NCBI GenBank assembly: GCA_008933735.1
Contig: WBUL01000005.1
Span: forward strand, 1 to 64,000
Source of the DNA: Anaerolineae bacterium
Lineage (GTDB): Bacteria; Chloroflexota; Anaerolineae; Aggregatilineales; J027
DNA: 64,000 nucleotides
Reading direction: 5' to 3'
Every line of letters starts with the position of its first letter. The stretch's first letter is position 1. A program made the position numbers and the translations under genes. Positions 19,263-27,891 of the stretch are shown here, piece after piece. The notes beneath the pieces are model-generated. The model did no database searches, was not told the origin of the DNA, and saw only the letters and a list, made by a program, of their open reading frames with translations.

Positions 19263-20360
19263 TCAGAAGATTTGGGTGATTTCCGTAAATAGTATCCAGC
19301 GTGCGGTATTTTGTTCATCTTCTAAGACCACCTGGGTGCCAGTCATCCGAACTATTTTCCCCTGATGAAACGTCTTGTTTTCTGTTTGCAGACTCACGGT
19401 GCTGCCATGCCGGGTACTGAGGTAGCGAATGGCCTCTCGTTTGCGAGCGGATGACGGCAGGTAGCTCAAGTCCAGCGCGGGTTTTTCTTTGGGTGCTTTT
19501 TCCTCAGTTGCCAGTTTGTTGTTGGCCTGTTCTTTTAAATCTTTCAGCGTGGATTCGACTTTTTGTAGTGCCTTTCCGGAGTTTGAGTCTGTCGCCTTCC
19601 AGTTATAGGCCGGACGATCCGGACTGCGGGGACTTCCACTGCGCCGCAGGGGAATAATCTTACCGTAGCTGGTGGGCGATGTAGGCGCGGGGAAATGATA
19701 GCTTTTTCCATAGGTTCTTTTCATCCGCTGACGGACAAACGTCACCCCCACAATGACCCCGAGGATGTGGGCAAAAAAAGCGACGCCGCCTTCCCCTGAT
19801 CCCATATCCAGGGACAGAATGCCTGCCAGCAGTTGAATCAGAAACCAGAGCGCTACCACACCCATTGCCGGAATATCGCTCAGTTTTCCGGTCATAACGC
19901 TGTTCGGTGTTATACATTTAATCCGTGTGTTGGGGTAAAGCACCAGATACGCGCCCATGACACCCCCTACCGCGCCGCTTGAGCCAAAGATGGGCAGGGT
20001 GGAATTAGTATCAAACAAAACCTGGAGCATCGTCGCCGCTGTTCCACTCAGCAGCAGCAGCCCGGCATACCAGCCCATTCCCAGCCAGTTTTCTACCATT
20101 TCGCCAAAAATCCACAGGTAAAGCATGTTGAGCAGAAGATGGACGATACTGGCATGGATGAACAGGCTGCGGAACAGGTCCAGCACCGTTTCTGCGCTGA
20201 AGACGTGAGTCGTTAGCTGTCGTGGAATCACGGCGTAATTGTCCAGCATCTGCTGATAGGCAAAATTCTCCGCCGCAAAAACCAGAAAATTCATCACGAT
20301 GATAATGTACGTGAAGTAAGGCTTACTCTGTGGTTTTAAGGGATTTGCCAGTGGCAGCAC
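19263..20360 (-). CDS. Rhomboid-family intramembrane serine protease with cytoplasmic extension
   Basis: 365 residues. About six membrane helices lie in residues 13-210, with the catalytic dyad Ser128 (GSSGAVGG) and His198 (FFAHILGVIVG), plus HLLLN (74-78) from the oxyanion region. Residues 215-365 are a soluble extension: a basic, low-complexity linker, then a small beta-rich domain near 310-365 (VSLQTENKTFHQGKIVRM). Rhomboids cleave transmembrane substrates. The start is GTG 20360 with AGAGGT upstream. It lies 18 nt after the biotin carboxylase gene and is probably in the same transcript. Confidence 0.88.
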   Translation of the reverse strand: MLPLANPLKPQSKPYFTYIIIVMNFLVFAAENFAYQQMLDNYAVIPRQLTTHVFSAETVLDLFRSLFIHASIVHLLLNMLYLWIFGEMVENWLGMGWYAGLLLLSGTAATMLQVLFDTNSTLPIFGSSGAVGGVMGAYLVLYPNTRIKCITPNSVMTGKLSDIPAMGVVALWFLIQLLAGILSLDMGSGEGGVAFFAHILGVIVGVTFVRQRMKRTYGKSYHFPAPTSPTSYGKIIPLRRSGSPRSPDRPAYNWKATDSNSGKALQKVESTLKDLKEQANNKLATEEKAPKEKPALDLSYLPSSARKREAIRYLSTRHGSTVSLQTENKTFHQGKIVRMTGTQVVLEDEQNTARWILFTEITQIF

Positions 20361-20378
20361 ACCCGTACCTCTTTAATT

Positions 20379-21893
20379 TTACCGGTGCATCCGTTCGTAA
20401 CGGCCAACCCATTTCCAGTTGGACGTATCGCGCTCAGGACGCTGGACGATCTGGGCGGCCTGCTGGCGGCGCTGGTGCTCGACCAGGGTTGCCATGATCG
20501 CGGCTACATCCGGGCGAAGCTGGCTTTCGTCTTCATTCATCTGGAAGCGTTCTTCCACGAATTTCGTGTCAAAATTCCCTGCCTGATAGCGCAGGCTGTC
20601 CATGAGATTTTGATGGAAGGGAATGTTGGTTTTTAGCCCCATGATTTTGTATTCTTCCAGCGCACGCCGCATTCTAAGCACAGCAGTAGCGCGGGTTTCG
20701 CCCCAGCAAATGAGCTTCGCCAACATGGAATCATAGTAGGGCGTCACGTCAAAACCTTCATAAATCCCGCTGTCTACGCGCACTCCGGCACCAGAAGGGG
20801 CAATATACGTGCTGACGGTTCCTATGGAGGGTAAGAAGCTGTTGTAGGGGTCTTCGGCGTTAATGCGGCATTCAATTGCCCAACCGTTAATTCTCACCTG
20901 TTCCTGGGTAATGGACAGCCGCCGTCCGCGTGCGATACGAATCTGTTCTTTGACGAGATCGACACCCGTAATAAGCTCCGTGACAGGATGTTCGACCTGA
21001 ATACGGGTGTTCATTTCGAGGAAGTAGAAGTTTTTGTCCTTGTCTACCAGGCATTCGATGGTTCCCGCGTTGACGTAGTTGACGGACTGCGCGGCTTTGA
21101 CAGCCATTTCACCCATTCGGGCGCGTAAATCCTCATCCATGATGGGACTCGGTGCTTCTTCGACCAGTTTTTGATGGCGGCGCTGGATGCTGCATTCGCG
21201 TTCCAGCAGGTGAATTGTGTTGCCATGCATGTCCGCCAGAATTTGAAATTCGATGTGGCGAGCGCCATCAACCAGTTTTTCGGCATAAATCGTGCCATCG
21301 CCAAATGCCCCCAGCGCTTCACGGTGAGCCGCCGCCATCGAACTCAGGAGCTCATCTGGCTTACGAACCACACGCATCCCTTTGCCGCCGCCACCCGCCG
21401 CCGCCTTGATCAGGACTGGAAAGCCAATATCCTGATGAATTGCCTTGATAATCTCTTCATCGGTGAGGCCGGGATGCGTACCTGGAACGACCGGGACGCC
21501 CGCCTTCCGAACGGTTTCGCGGGCTTCTTCTTTGTTGCCCATGACGCGGATTGCATAGGGATGTGGGCCTATCCATGTCAGCCCGGCGTCGATAGTTGCT
21601 TCGGCAAAAGCTGCCCGCTCGCTGAGAAAACCATAGCCCGGATGCACTGCATCTGCGCCGGATTTTTTTGCTACGTCAATCAGCTTGTCTATGCGGAGAT
21701 AACTTTCACCCGGCTGCGGCGGCCCAATATGATACACCTCATCCGCGTAGCGTACATGCAGCGATTCTCGGTCAACATCCGAGTACACTGCAACCGTCTG
21801 GATGCCCAATTCGCGGCAGGCACGGATAATCCGTACTGCAATTTCACCCCGATTTGCGACCAGCACCTTCTTGATATTCTGTAATTCAGCCAT
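20379..21893 (-). CDS. accC: Biotin carboxylase subunit of an acyl-CoA/acetyl-CoA carboxylase
   Basis: 504 residues. N-terminal biotin carboxylase domain (KKVLVANRGEIAVRIIRACR), ATP-grasp with the glycine loop AAGGGGKGMRVV (about 164-175), and the EMNTRIQVEHPVTE active-site strand (about 290-303). It carboxylates biotin on a carrier protein using ATP and bicarbonate. It is somewhat longer than the usual 450 residues because of a C-terminal tail, which has no biotinyl-Lys motif. It is in an operon with a carboxyltransferase homologous to propionyl-CoA carboxylase beta, so the complex is probably an acyl-CoA carboxylase. Confidence 0.93.
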   Translation of the reverse strand: MAELQNIKKVLVANRGEIAVRIIRACRELGIQTVAVYSDVDRESLHVRYADEVYHIGPPQPGESYLRIDKLIDVAKKSGADAVHPGYGFLSERAAFAEATIDAGLTWIGPHPYAIRVMGNKEEARETVRKAGVPVVPGTHPGLTDEEIIKAIHQDIGFPVLIKAAAGGGGKGMRVVRKPDELLSSMAAAHREALGAFGDGTIYAEKLVDGARHIEFQILADMHGNTIHLLERECSIQRRHQKLVEEAPSPIMDEDLRARMGEMAVKAAQSVNYVNAGTIECLVDKDKNFYFLEMNTRIQVEHPVTELITGVDLVKEQIRIARGRRLSITQEQVRINGWAIECRINAEDPYNSFLPSIGTVSTYIAPSGAGVRVDSGIYEGFDVTPYYDSMLAKLICWGETRATAVLRMRRALEEYKIMGLKTNIPFHQNLMDSLRYQAGNFDTKFVEERFQMNEDESQLRPDVAAIMATLVEHQRRQQAAQIVQRPERDTSNWKWVGRYERMHR

Positions 21894-21904
21894 ACTTTAC
21901 TCCC

Positions 21905-22471
21905 CTAATATTCCTGCTCCACAGCCGGGGCATCAATCGGATAGACCTGCAATATATCCCCTGAGCCGCTTTTCAGTGCCGCGATGATCTGGTTTCCTGG
22001 ACGCACCTTACGTATGGCAGCAGCCACCTCCTGCCATTTGCCCTTGTCGGGTGGAACTTCCACGGCAAGTTTCATTCCACCGAACAGACGGTAAAAATCC
22101 CACACCCACAGCACCCGCAAATGGGCTGCCTCGTCCTGACCGTACCAGATGGTCGTGCCGTCCAGGTCAAAGGGTTCATGAGGGCGGCTGTGCTGCAAGA
22201 TAAAATCGGGATAGTTCAACAGCGTATCGCCACCGATTTGTTTGACGCTCAGGTGGACTGTTAGCGTATGCGGGTGTGCAAGGGCCGACTCCTCAGCGCC
22301 TGGGCCAAAGTGCCGTACCCCGGCGGGGCCAAACCGTAGATAATTGGCAAAAGCAACCACCTGAATGGGCGCATGTACTGTCAGGGTGAGCCATCGTGTG
22401 CGCGTTACGGGAACAGAGGGAGTATTCTTCACCACCTCGCCGACCAGCGTTTTTTCTTTGACAGCATCCAT
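21905..22471 (-). CDS. Conserved hypothetical protein in the acyl-CoA carboxylase operon
   Basis: 188 residues from ATG 22471 (AAAGGGA upstream); the frame extends further but overlaps the preceding small gene. I do not recognise the family. It is soluble, with beta-rich N-terminal sequence (RWLTLTVHAPIQVVAFANYL) and aromatic-rich motifs in the middle (TTIWYGQDE, LWVWDFYRLFGG). There is no biotin attachment motif (no EAMKM-like Lys), so it is not a recognisable carrier protein. It lies 11 nt upstream of accC and 1 nt after the stop of the 52-residue membrane protein, so it is surely co-translated. A role in the carboxylase complex is only inferred from position. Confidence 0.75.
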   Translation of the reverse strand: MDAVKEKTLVGEVVKNTPSVPVTRTRWLTLTVHAPIQVVAFANYLRFGPAGVRHFGPGAEESALAHPHTLTVHLSVKQIGGDTLLNYPDFILQHSRPHEPFDLDGTTIWYGQDEAAHLRVLWVWDFYRLFGGMKLAVEVPPDKGKWQEVAAAIRKVRPGNQIIAALKSGSGDILQVYPIDAPAVEQEY

Positions 22472-22472
22472 G

Positions 22473-22631
22473 TTAATCCCTTTCTGACCGTTGGTGCAGC
22501 CATACATCGAGTGCCGCGCCGATTCCAAGCCCCAGCACGGTACCTAGCGGCGGCTGGTTAACGATGAATCCGACGATAACACCAAGTGTGACTCCGATCA
22601 GGGTAAATGTGCCAACATACCATGTCGTCAC
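22473..22631 (-). CDS. Small two-helix membrane protein (52 aa) inside the carboxylase operon
   Basis: Starts with GTG at 22631, overlapping the carboxyltransferase stop by 4 nt (GTGA), and ends with TAA 22475-22473, one base before the next ATG. The 52 residues form two glycine-rich hydrophobic helices (about 4-24 and 28-44, joined by NQPP) and a short charged tail (HQRSERD). The precise coupling on both sides argues that it is a real gene. Function unknown; it could anchor the carboxylase at the membrane (inference). Not recognised as a known family. Confidence 0.7.
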   Translation of the reverse strand: MTTWYVGTFTLIGVTLGVIVGFIVNQPPLGTVLGLGIGAALDVWLHQRSERD

Positions 22632-24193
22632 AAAGGAATGTTCCCATGTTTTTTCATTGGGTTCGAGTCGCGTTTATTGAGGAAGGCCTCCAGCGCATTA
22701 ATCAGGCGCGGGCGGGTTTCTCTCGGTTGGATGATGTCGTCAATGAAACCTCGTCCAGCAGCGATGTATGGGTTGGCAAACTGTTTGCGATATTCCGCCA
22801 CCAATTCCGCTTTTTTAGCGACTGGATCTGCTGCCTCCGCAATTTCCCGCCGGAAAATGATATTCACCGCGCCGTCCGGTCCCATCACCGCGATTTCCGC
22901 CGAGGGCCAGGCCAGATTTAGATCGCCGCGAATATGTTTGGACGACATCACATCATATGCACCACCATAGGCTTTGCGGGTAATGACGGTCAATTTAGGC
23001 ACGGTTGCCTCGCAGTAGGCATACAGCAGCTTCGCGCCAGCGCGGATAATACCGCCGTGCTCCTGTTTCACGCCCGGCATAAAACCTGGAACATCCACAA
23101 AGGTGACAATCGGAATATTAAAACAGTCACAGAAACGAATAAAGCGAGCCGCTTTTTCACTGGCATCAATATCCAGCACACCCGCCAACACCTGCGGCTG
23201 ATTGGCAATGATTCCAACGCTGTGCCCCCCTAATCGTGCGAATCCAATCACTATGTTAGCGGCAAAGTCGGGCTGAATCTCAAAAAAGCGCCCCTCGTCC
23301 ATAATCAGCCGGATAATTTCCTTCATGTCGTACGGCTTGTTGGGACTTTCCGGGATAATCGTATCCAGCACTTCTTCGGTACGCAGCGAATCATCTCGTG
23401 TAAGAACTACTTTCGGGTCTTCCATGTTGTTCTGCGGAATATAGCTGAGGAGTTCCTGGACCAGGAACATCGCATCTTCTTCATTTTCTGCCGCCAGGTG
23501 AGCTACTCCGGAAAGGCCGGTGTGGGTCATCGCACCGCCCAGTTCTTCTTTGGTCACGTCTTCTTGTGTGACGGCTTTCACCACATCCGGCCCGGTGACA
23601 AACATATATGAGGTATTTTTGACCATGATGATGAAGTCCGTCAGGGCCGGGGAATAGACCGCCCCGCCCGCACATGGCCCCATGATTAGGCTGATCTGCG
23701 GAATAACCCCACTCGAAAGCGTGTTTTTCAGGAAAATATCCGCGTACCCGCCTAATGAAATCACACCTTCCTGGATTCGGGCACCGCCTGAATCGTTAAT
23801 GCCAATGACCGGCGCACCTGTTTTCATCGCCATGTCCATGATTTTGCAGATTTTTTCTGCATGGACTTCACTCAAACTGCCACCAATGACAGTAAAATCC
23901 TGGGAAAAAACATAAGTAAGGCGTCCATTAATCGTTCCCCAGCCCGTTACTACGCTGTCGCCGAGGAATTTTTTGTCGTCGGCATCCATGCCAAAATTGC
24001 GTTCCCGATGAACCACAAAGGCATCAATTTCGTGAAACGAACCGGGATCAAGCAATAGGTCGATGCGTTCACGGGCGGTCAGCTTGCCTTCGTCGTGTTG
24101 GCGTTCAATGCGATCTTTGCCGCCGCCAAGGTGACTCTTTGCCCGCATTTCATTCAAGGTGTCAATGGGAGATTTATTGTTCGTTCCGGACAT
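22628..24193 (-). CDS. Acyl-CoA carboxylase carboxyltransferase (propionyl-CoA carboxylase beta-like)
   Basis: About 521 residues from ATG 24193. N-terminal [20 protein letters not shown] (about 23-42) and [18 protein letters not shown] segments are typical of PCC beta/AccD. The oxyanion-hole glycines are seen in [12 protein letters not shown] and [13 protein letters not shown] (N-terminal half) and [23 protein letters not shown] (C-terminal half), given here in pieces. It transfers CO2 from carboxybiotin to acyl-CoA. The start overlaps the preceding stop (TGATG). A TTG at 24226 with GGAGGG 9 nt upstream is an alternative. Confidence 0.92.
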   Translation of the reverse strand: MSGTNNKSPIDTLNEMRAKSHLGGGKDRIERQHDEGKLTARERIDLLLDPGSFHEIDAFVVHRERNFGMDADDKKFLGDSVVTGWGTINGRLTYVFSQDFTVIGGSLSEVHAEKICKIMDMAMKTGAPVIGINDSGGARIQEGVISLGGYADIFLKNTLSSGVIPQISLIMGPCAGGAVYSPALTDFIIMVKNTSYMFVTGPDVVKAVTQEDVTKEELGGAMTHTGLSGVAHLAAENEEDAMFLVQELLSYIPQNNMEDPKVVLTRDDSLRTEEVLDTIIPESPNKPYDMKEIIRLIMDEGRFFEIQPDFAANIVIGFARLGGHSVGIIANQPQVLAGVLDIDASEKAARFIRFCDCFNIPIVTFVDVPGFMPGVKQEHGGIIRAGAKLLYAYCEATVPKLTVITRKAYGGAYDVMSSKHIRGDLNLAWPSAEIAVMGPDGAVNIIFRREIAEAADPVAKKAELVAEYRKQFANPYIAAGRGFIDDIIQPRETRPRLINALEAFLNKRDSNPMKKHGNIPL

Positions 24194-24624
24194 CACCTCT
24201 GTTGTTTTTTCTGTCGTTTTGACCAAAATATTCCACCCTCCACTTCAAACTGTGACCGTATCCGCAATTTTAACCACCATGCTAAACCCACACCAAGCAT
24301 AGAAGTTACGATGACAAACGGCAGGCGGTGTCTATCAAAAGCAGCCTGAGCGAACAGCGCAAACCAGCCAACATCAAAAATGGCAAATGCTGCCAGACTG
24401 GGCAGCATGGAGTAGTATGCCCAACCCCACCGACGCCACAGTCCCCAGGATAACCGGAAAAACCACACTCCCCATGCGCCGTACAACGTCACCCGAAGCG
24501 GCCAGGGGCCAGCCACATCTAATGCCCGGTACTGTTCCAGATTGACCAGGACTGTCCATGCGATGCCTATTCCTCTTATTGCCAGCAGCAGGCATACAGC
24601 GGTACATAAGCGTAATGACCACAT
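24193..24624 (-). CDS. Small integral membrane protein
   Basis: About 143 residues from ATG 24624; the frame opens 20 codons earlier, but the Met at 24624 directly precedes the first helix. Four hydrophobic segments, near residues 2-24, 45-60, 68-90 and 100-120, are rich in Trp (for example [20 protein letters not shown]). The tail is basic (KRQKKQQR). No family recognised. The stop overlaps the carboxyltransferase ATG (TGATG), making it the first gene of the carboxylase operon. It is divergent from the gene at 24744. Confidence 0.7.
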   Translation of the reverse strand: MWSLRLCTAVCLLLAIRGIGIAWTVLVNLEQYRALDVAGPWPLRVTLYGAWGVWFFRLSWGLWRRWGWAYYSMLPSLAAFAIFDVGWFALFAQAAFDRHRLPFVIVTSMLGVGLAWWLKLRIRSQFEVEGGIFWSKRQKKQQR

Positions 24625-24743
24625 TTGGCGGATGATTATAAAGCAGAAGGGAGCTTTTGGCACATTTTTTCGTGATGAATGCAACTTCTTACAGGATTGT
24701 GGTACATGATACAGTCATTAAAAGGGAGGAAAGGATTCGTTCC

Positions 24744-25037
24744 ATGCGAGTCAAAATTAACCGACATAAGTGCGATGCACATCTGGCCTTTTGTGAACAG
24801 TGTTTGGGCAAATTCTTGCGTGAGCCACTGGGATATGAACGGCGCTGTTTCGTGGAAATCGATTACGAGAACCCTGAGGTTCTGGTCGTCGAACTCCATT
24901 CTGATGGACGTGACGTGGTACTGAAACTGGATGAGGAACAACGCAAAAACGCCGCCGCTGAAGGCTGGTCGTATTTTGTGGATTTTGTGCCCGCCATGTA
25001 CCGCAATCACATCAATAAAGAGGCTCGACAAGAATAA
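24744..25037 (+). CDS. Conserved hypothetical small protein with CxxC
   Basis: 97 residues from ATG 24744, which has a strong GGGAGGAAAGGA upstream; an earlier ATG at 24657 is less plausible. The N-terminus has INRHKCDAHLAFCEQCLGKF, three cysteines with a CEQC pair that might bind metal, followed by an alternating charged beta/alpha region (CFVEIDYENPEVLVVELHSD). The family is not recognised. It is directly followed (2 nt) by a deazaflavin-type reductase, so the two are co-transcribed. Confidence 0.7.
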   Translation: MRVKINRHKCDAHLAFCEQCLGKFLREPLGYERRCFVEIDYENPEVLVVELHSDGRDVVLKLDEEQRKNAAAEGWSYFVDFVPAMYRNHINKEARQE

Positions 25038-25039
25038 GT

Positions 25040-25471
25040 ATGTGGTACAACCCCATCCTGCGCTTGCTCTTGCGTTCGCCGTTTCACGGTCTGGTAAGCA
25101 AAAATATCATGCTCCTGACCTACACCGGACGCAAGAGTGGTGCTGTTTATACCGTTCCTGTCAGTTATGTGCGTGACTGCCAGACCCTGTGGACGACCAG
25201 CTTTCGCAAACGCACCTGGTGGCGGAATTTGCGTGGCGGTGTGCCCGTAACCTTGCGCCTGGGCGGGAAAAATTACGCCGCGACAGGCGAAGCCATTGAA
25301 GAGAGTGCGGACGTTGTTGAAAAACTGAAAATCTACCTCACCCTGGTTCCCAGTTATGCCCAGTATTTTGGCGTCAACCTGGATGCCGAAAACCAGCCTA
25401 TTTCTGATGATGTTTCCCGTGCCGCCCAGGAACGGGTCATGGTGCGCTTCGATCTGCAAACCCAGCGTTAG
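25040..25471 (+). CDS. Deazaflavin (F420)-dependent nitroreductase-like protein (Ddn family)
   Basis: 143 residues with the split beta-barrel of PNPOx-like proteins. The family signature LLTYTGRKSGAVYTVPVSYV (24-43) is clear, followed by WWRNLRGGVPVTLRL. Members use F420H2 or bind flavins, so the organism probably makes F420 (inference). It is short for Ddn, near the family minimum, but starts and ends normally. It lies 2 nt after the upstream hypothetical gene. Confidence 0.85.
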   Translation: MWYNPILRLLLRSPFHGLVSKNIMLLTYTGRKSGAVYTVPVSYVRDCQTLWTTSFRKRTWWRNLRGGVPVTLRLGGKNYAATGEAIEESADVVEKLKIYLTLVPSYAQYFGVNLDAENQPISDDVSRAAQERVMVRFDLQTQR

Positions 25472-25493
25472 TTTTCAATAAAAAACGCTTTTT

Positions 25494-25937
25494 TCAGCCA
25501 AGATTGCCTGCAATATCATTGATATGGTCTTCTTCGTGTTTGAGCATTTCCCGCACGAGATGCGGGACAGTATTCCATTCGCCCCAGGGCAGCAGCATGG
25601 TTCCAGTTGCCGTTTCCAACAATGAAACCACTGCTTTAAAATCTTCCCGTCCTTTTTCCCAGGCGGCAAAAACCGCCTCTGTAGATAAGTCTTTCCGTTT
25701 TAAATACTGGTCATGGTTATAACTGTCATCATCGGTAAAGTCGGTAATGCGGTAGGCGCTGCCCTGATGATGCGCTTGCAGTGAGCGTACAGCTTCTTCC
25801 TCCCAGGCCGTAATATGTGCCACGATGTCCTGCACCCGCCAGCCGCTTTCCTGGTAGATCACTTTTTGCGGGTCAACTGTCTGAAGTGTCTTGCGGGAGG
25901 CCTGGCGTGATTTATCCATGTCTTCAAGAAGGCTCAT
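25494..25937 (-). CDS. ClbS/DfsB-like four-helix-bundle protein (DinB superfamily)
   Basis: 147 residues. Signature SGWRVQDIVAHITAWEEEAV (about 31-50) and a second helix with HLVREMLKHEEDHINDIAG (about 126-144), which supply His/Glu positions like those of DinB/YfiT metal sites. ClbS relatives hydrolyse colibactin-type warheads; most members have no known substrate. It overlaps the upstream paralogue by 4 nt (ATGA). Confidence 0.83.
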   Translation of the reverse strand: MSLLEDMDKSRQASRKTLQTVDPQKVIYQESGWRVQDIVAHITAWEEEAVRSLQAHHQGSAYRITDFTDDDSYNHDQYLKRKDLSTEAVFAAWEKGREDFKAVVSLLETATGTMLLPWGEWNTVPHLVREMLKHEEDHINDIAGNLG

Positions 25938-26398
25938 TGTTGCTGCTCCTGATAGTTGATAATGTCGCTGCGGTGTTCGATTTCGTGTTGAATTATTTCG
26001 TCAATCAGACCTGTGACCGAACCACGTACACCCCAGGGATAAGTCATTTCGCTTTCAAATTGTTCGTCTGACATTTCCTCAAGCACCTGCCTGAGCCAGT
26101 CGCGGGTTTCTGTCCATTCTAAGTGGATTTTTTCAAAAGGAAAATTCTTGCGGCGGGCAACATTGAGCTGGTTATAATCATCCTCACTCAAATGGGTTGG
26201 CAGATGCGCTTCACCACCTTCCGCGTGCGCTTGCAGGGAAGTTACACCTGCCTGCTCCCACGCACTGAGATGTCCAATGATGTCTTTGATTGTCCATCCT
26301 GCGTAGATCACCGCGTCGGGGTCACACTGGGTGAGGAGCGTGTTGGTTTCAGCACGTGTCTGGTCAAGTCGGACAAATAGTTGTGTTTTATCAGGCAT
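25934..26398 (-). CDS. ClbS/DfsB-like four-helix-bundle protein (paralogue)
   Basis: 154 residues from ATG 26398 (a GTG at 26401 is adjacent). It shares with the downstream gene the AGWTIKDIIGHLSAWEQAGV segment (about 35-54), the QAHAEGG stretch and a C-terminal LIDEIIQHEIEHRSDIINY helix with conserved His. A tandem duplication is likely. Stop and next start overlap (ATGA). The substrate is unknown. Confidence 0.83.
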   Translation of the reverse strand: MPDKTQLFVRLDQTRAETNTLLTQCDPDAVIYAGWTIKDIIGHLSAWEQAGVTSLQAHAEGGEAHLPTHLSEDDYNQLNVARRKNFPFEKIHLEWTETRDWLRQVLEEMSDEQFESEMTYPWGVRGSVTGLIDEIIQHEIEHRSDIINYQEQQQ

Positions 26399-26449
26399 CA
26401 CGATTTATCCTATGATGCCTGATATTTTCTCTGCCGGGAGGATAAAAAA

Positions 26450-26911
26450 TCAAGGCTGGGCGGCTAAGGTACGCTGGATCTGATCGATATGCGCGTCACA
26501 GTGTTCGGCATAAATGCGGGCTAAATCGTGGGGTGTAATTTCACCGATTTCGCTGTGAATGCCAACCCGAGTCCACTGGCTGTCGGACAAACTGCGGAAG
26601 ACGTTCACCCAGCGCTTGTGAAGCCCTTCCAGCATTTGCAGGGATATTTCAATCGGCAGGTGATAATCCGAAAGTTCCGCCCAAGCTTCCTGGTCATAAC
26701 CTTTCAGGGGTGGTTTTTCTTCGGTCAGGATCAACTTTAACCGGATATAGCTGTTCATATGAGAATCCACCACATGATGTACATTCTGAGCTACCGTCCA
26801 TTCGTTTCGCAGATACGGAGTGCTTAACTGGGCTTCGCTTAACCCCTGCACGAGGACGCGCAGCCGCTGGGGAAAGTGTTCGATAGTTTCAAGATATTGT
26901 TTGCGGCTCAT
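26450..26911 (-). CDS. DinB/YfiT-like putative metal-dependent protein
   Basis: 153 residues, DinB superfamily. The metal-ligand pattern is visible as His in NVHHVVDSHM (about 44-53) and HCDAHIDQIQ (about 136-145). Relatives include bacillithiol/mycothiol-dependent transferases and hydrolases. It is more distant from the two ClbS-like genes downstream. It has a ribosome site (AGGAGG) 6 nt before ATG 26911 and is divergent from the LysR gene. Confidence 0.83.
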   Translation of the reverse strand: MSRKQYLETIEHFPQRLRVLVQGLSEAQLSTPYLRNEWTVAQNVHHVVDSHMNSYIRLKLILTEEKPPLKGYDQEAWAELSDYHLPIEISLQMLEGLHKRWVNVFRSLSDSQWTRVGIHSEIGEITPHDLARIYAEHCDAHIDQIQRTLAAQP

Positions 26912-26951
26912 CAGTATTCCTCCTGAAAAATAAAAGCAGATTTTAAAGCCA

Positions 26952-26960
26952 TGTTATAAT
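26952..26960 (+). promoter_or_regulatory. Extended -10 promoter element before the LysR gene
   Basis: TG-T-TATAAT at 26952-26960, 44 nt before ATG 27004. No good -35 is seen at the standard distance, which fits an extended -10 promoter. The divergent intergenic region (92 bp) would also hold LysR binding sites. Confidence 0.45.
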
Positions 26961-27003
26961 CAATTGCAGCGAAAGAATGTGATGAATGTAATCGGATTTT
27001 TCG

Positions 27004-27891
27004 ATGGATTTACGGCATCTCAGGACGTTTCAGGTTGTGGCGCGAACCATGAGTTTTACGCGGGCGGCAGAACAATTGGATTACGCACAGTCGAGCGTGA
27101 CCGCGCAAATTCAATTGTTGGAAAAAGAACTGGACGTAGTGCTGTTTAGCCGACTTGGCAGGCGCATCAGCCTGACCGACGCGGGCAGCCGGCTGCTGGC
27201 TTACGCGGATAAAATGCTAAATTTAGCTGATGAAGCCCAATTTGCCGTCATGAATCAGGATGAACCGACGGGAACCCTGCTGATTAGCTCCCCCGAAACC
27301 CTGACTGCCTACCGCCTGCCGCCGCTGCTCAGCCGGTTTCGCCAGCGTTTTCCGCATGTCCGGTTGATTTTTGAGTCGGGAACGTGTGCCGATGCGCGGC
27401 GCTGTGTGCAGGATGGCAGCGCCAATATTGCTTTTATCATTGATAGGCCTGTTCATCGTTCATCCATCCTGATGGCGGAAACGCTGGTTAAAGAACGTCT
27501 TTTCCTTCTGGCACATCCCGAACATCCTATGGCTCGATGTACCTCTGTGCAGCCGGACGATCTGCGCCACGAAGCATTTTTGCTGACGGAAGCCGGATGC
27601 AGCTACCGCATGATGTTCGAGGATGTTCTTGCGGCGAGTGGGGTATATCTTTCCGAAACGATGGAATTTAACAGCGTGGAGGCGATCAAACAGTGTGCGA
27701 TGGCAGGGTTAGGAATTGCGGTTTTGCCAGAAATCGCCGTGAAACTGGAAATTGAGCAGGAAAGGCTGGTTGCTCTTCCCTGGAATCCGCCCAATTTCCA
27801 TATGTTTACACAGGTCATCTGGCATAAAAATGTCTGGCTGTCGCCTGCGCTGAATGCGTTTATTGAAATGAGCCGCGAGACCCTTAGATAA
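27004..27891 (+). CDS. LysR-family transcriptional regulator
   Basis: 295 residues. The N-terminal winged helix-turn-helix (residues 1-60) has the family pattern [20 protein letters not shown] and [16 protein letters not shown]. The effector-binding periplasmic-protein-like domain (about 90-295) begins [20 protein letters not shown]. It is divergent from the DinB-like gene, a common arrangement for a LysR target. It is convergent with the mutase gene, overlapping by 8 nt. The inducer is unknown. Confidence 0.9.
   Translation: MDLRHLRTFQVVARTMSFTRAAEQLDYAQSSVTAQIQLLEKELDVVLFSRLGRRISLTDAGSRLLAYADKMLNLADEAQFAVMNQDEPTGTLLISSPETLTAYRLPPLLSRFRQRFPHVRLIFESGTCADARRCVQDGSANIAFIIDRPVHRSSILMAETLVKERLFLLAHPEHPMARCTSVQPDDLRHEAFLLTEAGCSYRMMFEDVLAASGVYLSETMEFNSVEAIKQCAMAGLGIAVLPEIAVKLEIEQERLVALPWNPPNFHMFTQVIWHKNVWLSPALNAFIEMSRETLR

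Noticed and set aside
21905..22471. Biotin carboxyl carrier protein
   Set aside because: No EAMKM-like biotinylation motif and no repeated half-domain typical of the biotinyl fold.
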